DNA of 5,359 nt from Thermodesulfobacteriota bacterium (GTDB taxonomy: Bacteria; Desulfobacterota; Thermodesulfobacteria; Thermodesulfobacteriales; Thermodesulfobacteriaceae), in assembly GCA_003641645.1 (NCBI GenBank), contig QNAZ01000071.1:1-5359 (forward strand), read 5' to 3'. The position numbers and the translations under genes are program-made. Each line of letters starts with the position of its first letter. Within the stretch, counting starts at the first letter, position 1. A model generated the notes under the pieces. That model searched no databases. It was not told where the DNA came from and saw only the letters and a program-made list of their open reading frames with translations. Shown in pieces: positions 5,238 to 5,359 of this stretch.

Positions 5238-5359
5238 TTAAATAAAATTAAATAAAAATTGTAATCTAAATAATTTCAATATAGATATACTTTTCGCTTT
5301 CAAATATCTTACCAAACCTTATTTTACTCTATTTTCACCCCCATGGATCAATCCTTCAC
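5238..5359. repeat. 122-bp direct repeat, copy 2 (reaches window edge)
   Basis: This is the second copy of the sequence at 3762-3883, same orientation, and may extend beyond the window. It begins 28 bases upstream of the first ATG of the truncated CAP fragment, so both copies sit on the 5' side of a minus-strand gene. I see no CRISPR repeat units, transposase or terminal inverted repeats in it. Candidate identities are a mobile-element end, a duplicated regulatory leader, or a dispersed non-coding repeat of this genome. Confidence 0.85.

Noticed and set aside
3762..5359. CRISPR array next to the cas operon
   Set aside because: The only long repeats are two 122-bp copies about 1.35 kb apart; there are no short regularly spaced repeats, so no array lies in the window.

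Overview
The window is strongly AT-rich and uses Lys/Glu/Ile-rich proteins with AGA/AGG arginine codons. Together with a CRISPR type I helicase, a KptA RNA 2'-phosphotransferase, a chromosomal toxin-antitoxin pair and a CAP-domain fragment, this suggests a low-GC, possibly thermophilic, bacterium. Shine-Dalgarno sites before cas3 and the antitoxin gene favour bacteria, but an archaeon is not formally excluded. No species is named because nothing in the window fixes it.

Region 1 (1-2737, + strand) is the 3' end of a CRISPR-cas effector operon. It holds the possible last codons of an upstream gene, a 107-residue unrecognised small protein, and a complete HD-fused Cas3 nuclease-helicase. The three overlap each other, as in a translationally coupled operon. 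The cas3 start is best placed at a TTG (362) behind a good ribosome-binding site. No cas4, cas1, cas2 or CRISPR array follows.

Region 2 (2738-3154) is debris. A minus-strand fragment begins like an AAA-type ATPase up to its Walker A motif and then stops. It lies inside a perfect 12-bp inverted repeat about 280 bp across.

Region 3 (3155-3708, minus strand) is kptA. Its catalytic body is intact, but a one-base frame change puts the family's C-terminal tail out of frame.

Region 4 (3709-4238) is non-coding. It carries the first copy of a 122-bp direct repeat and the probable promoter/operator of the next operon.

Region 5 (4239-4816) is a RelE/ParE-superfamily type II toxin-antitoxin operon. 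The antitoxin is full length. The toxin loses its family-typical C-terminus after residue 71 and reads into sequence that looks like the antisense of a different gene fragment.

Region 6 (4886-5359, minus strand) is the C-terminal part of a CAP/SCP (YkwD-like) domain protein. It is cut off at its N-terminus next to the second copy of the 122-bp repeat, which runs to the window edge.

Overall, one healthy gene (cas3) and its small neighbour are followed by a mosaic of truncated or frameshifted genes joined by repeats: a decaying accessory region rather than a single functional pathway. The items most worth checking are the small protein beside cas3, the paired 122-bp repeats, and the broken kptA and toxin 3' ends.
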